DNA of 7,447 nt, from contig DRPD01000171.1 of the NCBI GenBank assembly GCA_011374735.1, forward strand, positions 1 through 7,447, given 5' to 3'. Of this stretch, positions 6,328 to 7,447 are shown one piece after another (within the stretch, counting starts at the first letter, position 1; each line of letters starts with the position of its first letter). The stretch comes from Thermopetrobacter sp. (GTDB lineage Bacteria > Pseudomonadota > Alphaproteobacteria > Rhizobiales > Aestuariivirgaceae). The translations under genes were made by a program, and so were the position numbers. The notes under the pieces are model-generated. The model was not told the DNA's origin, did no database searches, and was given only the letters and a program-made list of their open reading frames with translations.

Positions 6328-6603
6328 TCACGAACGGTATTCCTTCAGGCGGGTCGTCCTCAAGCCCTTCAGGCCATGCTGATCGATGGAGCGCTGCCAG
6401 CTCAAGTATTCCTCCACGGTGAGGGAATAGCGTTTGCAGGCTTCCTCCAGCGACAGCAGCCCGCCGCGCACGGCGGCCACCACCTCCGCCTTGCGGCGGA
6501 TCACCCAGCGCCGGGTGTCCGGCGAGGGCAGGTCGGCGATGGACAGGGGGCTGCCATCGGGGCCGATGACGAATTTGACAACGGAACGCAACTGACCATT
6601 CAT
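6328..6603 (-). CDS. sciP: CtrA inhibitory protein SciP (DUF1153)
   Basis: SciP is a small helix-turn-helix protein. In Caulobacter it binds CtrA (and DNA) and blocks CtrA-driven transcription in the swarmer phase without preventing CtrA binding. From the ATG at 6603 the product has 91 residues, close to the Caulobacter length. It shows the conserved family core: IGPDGSPLSIADLPSPDTRR (13-32), WVIRRKAEVVAAVRGGLLSL (33-52), then EEACKRYSLTVEEYLSWQ (53-70) and GLKGLRTTR (77-85). Residues 48-75 form the helix-turn-helix. The frame extends upstream to a TTG at 6633, but the ten added residues are not typical. The gene stands alone, with its own terminator at 6251-6290, and is divergent from mnmA. 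Its closeness to ctrA supports a shared regulatory job, though in this lineage the target set may be flagellar rather than cell-cycle genes. Confidence 0.95.
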   Translation of the reverse strand: MNGQLRSVVKFVIGPDGSPLSIADLPSPDTRRWVIRRKAEVVAAVRGGLLSLEEACKRYSLTVEEYLSWQRSIDQHGLKGLRTTRLKEYRS

Positions 6604-6759
6604 ATCGGGTATATTCCACTTCAAGATACGCAACTGACTTTACGCTCACGAGTGTAAGGGCGCGCCTTTAAGAAAGGTCTAAATTAGTGCAAACAAATCA
6701 CTAAGCGCCTTATCGGCGGCGCGCCATATCAGGACAACCGGCGGAAGCGGAACGCGGCG
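6604..6759. promoter_or_regulatory. Divergent sciP/mnmA promoter region
   Basis: These 156 bases separate sciP (minus) and mnmA (plus). The middle (6667-6715) is clearly A+T-rich against its surroundings. It holds a TTAA (6668-6671), an inverted repeat TTAGTG/CACTAA (6684-6704), an imperfect inverted repeat around 6640-6657 (TTACGCT/AGTGTAA), and two copies of the palindrome GGCGCGCC (6659-6666 and 6718-6725). TAAATT at 6680-6685 could be a -10 for mnmA but lacks a clear -35. No canonical TTAA-N7-TTAA CtrA site was found. No coding sequence is apparent. Confidence 0.55.
6684..6704. repeat. Inverted repeat TTAGTG-N9-CACTAA
   Basis: Perfect 6-base arms (6684-6689 and 6699-6704) are separated by the A-rich spacer CAAACAAAT. 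The centre-to-centre distance of 15 bases is more like an operator for a dimeric regulator than a terminator, since the stem is short and AT-rich. The regulator is unknown, and chance occurrence is possible. Confidence 0.35.
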
Positions 6760-7447
6760 ATGACCCACATGCCAGACATCACCGACGCGGTGCGCCAGCA
6801 GGTGCTGGCGGCGATGGACCTGCCCGGCGAACCGGCCGCGACCCGGGTGGTGGTGGCGATGTCCGGCGGGGTGGATTCCACGGCCACGGCAGGGCTGCTG
6901 GCGGCGGCCGGATACGATGTCGTCGGCGTCACCTTGCGGCTTGGCGGGGCCGACGGGCCGGCCGGCCCGCGCAGCTGTTGCGCCGGGCGCGACATCGCCG
7001 ACGCGCGCGGCGCGGCGGCGCGGCTGGGCATTCGTCATTACGTGCTTGACATGGAGGAGGCGTTCCGCGCCGACGTGATGGCGCCGTTCGCGGACAGCTA
7101 TCTGAACGGCGAGACGCCTATCCCGTGCGTGGACTGCAACCGCACGGTGAAATTCTCACACCTGCTGACCCATGCCCGCGCCCTGGAGGCGGCGGCGCTG
7201 GTGACCGGGCATTACGTGGACTCGCGGCGGCTGGACGACGGACGGCGCGGGCTGTTCACGCCGGCCGACATGGCGCGCGATCAGACCTATTTCCTCTACG
7301 CCACCACGCAGGCGCAGATCGACGCCTTGCGCTTTCCGCTGGCCGCCTTCGAAAAGCGCGAGGTGCGGCGGCTGGCGGCGGCCATGGGGCTTCAGCGGGC
7401 CGCCGCGAAGCCGTCCAGCCAGGATATCTGCTTCGTGCCGCAAGGCG
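6760..7447 (+). CDS. mnmA: tRNA-uridine 2-sulfurtransferase MnmA (5' part)
   Basis: MnmA activates U34 of tRNA-Lys, -Glu and -Gln by adenylation and transfers sulfur to form 2-thiouridine in the cytoplasm. The first 229 codons are present and the frame runs off the window. The ATP-binding PP-loop is SGGVDS (35-40). The catalytic cysteine pair is C123 in [14 protein letters not shown] (119-132) and C224 in [13 protein letters not shown] (217-229), matching E. coli C102 and C199. [13 protein letters not shown] (172-184) is the conserved tRNA-contact region. The N-terminus carries about 28 residues before the PP-loop strand, common in alphaproteobacteria. Start: ATG at 6760 preceded by GCGGAAGCGGAA (GGAA at 6749-6752, 7 bases away); an ATG three codons on is an alternative. 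The gene is divergent from sciP, with no functional tie to the CtrA pathway evident. Confidence 0.95.
   Translation, partial: MTHMPDITDAVRQQVLAAMDLPGEPAATRVVVAMSGGVDSTATAGLLAAAGYDVVGVTLRLGGADGPAGPRSCCAGRDIADARGAAARLGIRHYVLDMEEAFRADVMAPFADSYLNGETPIPCVDCNRTVKFSHLLTHARALEAAALVTGHYVDSRRLDDGRRGLFTPADMARDQTYFLYATTQAQIDALRFPLAAFEKREVRRLAAAMGLQRAAAKPSSQDICFVPQG

Noticed and set aside
6604..6633. TTG start extending SciP by ten residues
   Set aside because: The added residues are not typical of DUF1153 proteins, and the ATG at 6603 gives the usual family length.

Overview
This GC-rich window comes from an alphaproteobacterium. It holds recognisable chpT, ctrA and sciP (DUF1153) genes, which together occur only in that class. 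The general style suggests a Rhodospirillales-like or related lineage rather than a specific genus; that narrower placement is a guess. Eight coding regions cover nearly the whole window. The first (lytic transglycosylase) and last (mnmA) run off the ends. No rRNA, tRNA, CRISPR array, insertion sequence or phage gene is visible.

Layout. 1-1912 (minus): cysQ followed by an overlapping MltB-type lytic transglycosylase. 1913-2014: short divergent promoter region. 2015-2662 (plus): chpT, the histidine phosphotransferase. 2663-4590 (minus): a two-gene membrane operon, DUF2157 protein then GDYXXLXY protein, coupled by an ATGA overlap. 4604-4637: terminator on the minus strand behind ctrA. 4670-5374 (minus): ctrA. 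5375-5786: divergent regulatory region with CtrA-like half-sites. 5787-6173 (plus): small FliJ-family coiled-coil protein. 6203-6290: two opposed terminators. 6328-6603 (minus): sciP. 6604-6759: AT-rich divergent promoter region. 6760-7447 (plus): 5' part of mnmA.

How the genes work together. In Caulobacter and relatives, the hybrid kinase CckA (not in this window) passes phosphate through ChpT to CtrA. CtrA controls the cell cycle and/or flagellar genes, and SciP binds CtrA to restrain activation. Three of the four core parts lie within about 4.6 kb here, next to a flagellar-export-type protein, so the centre of the window is a CtrA regulatory neighbourhood. The outer genes are housekeeping: PAP phosphatase, peptidoglycan turnover and tRNA thiolation.

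The least explained part is the DUF2157/GDYXXLXY membrane pair lying between chpT and ctrA. It is a recurrent gene pair of unknown function. I see no convincing wholly new system; the most useful leads are this pair and the regulatory DNA around ctrA, chpT and sciP.
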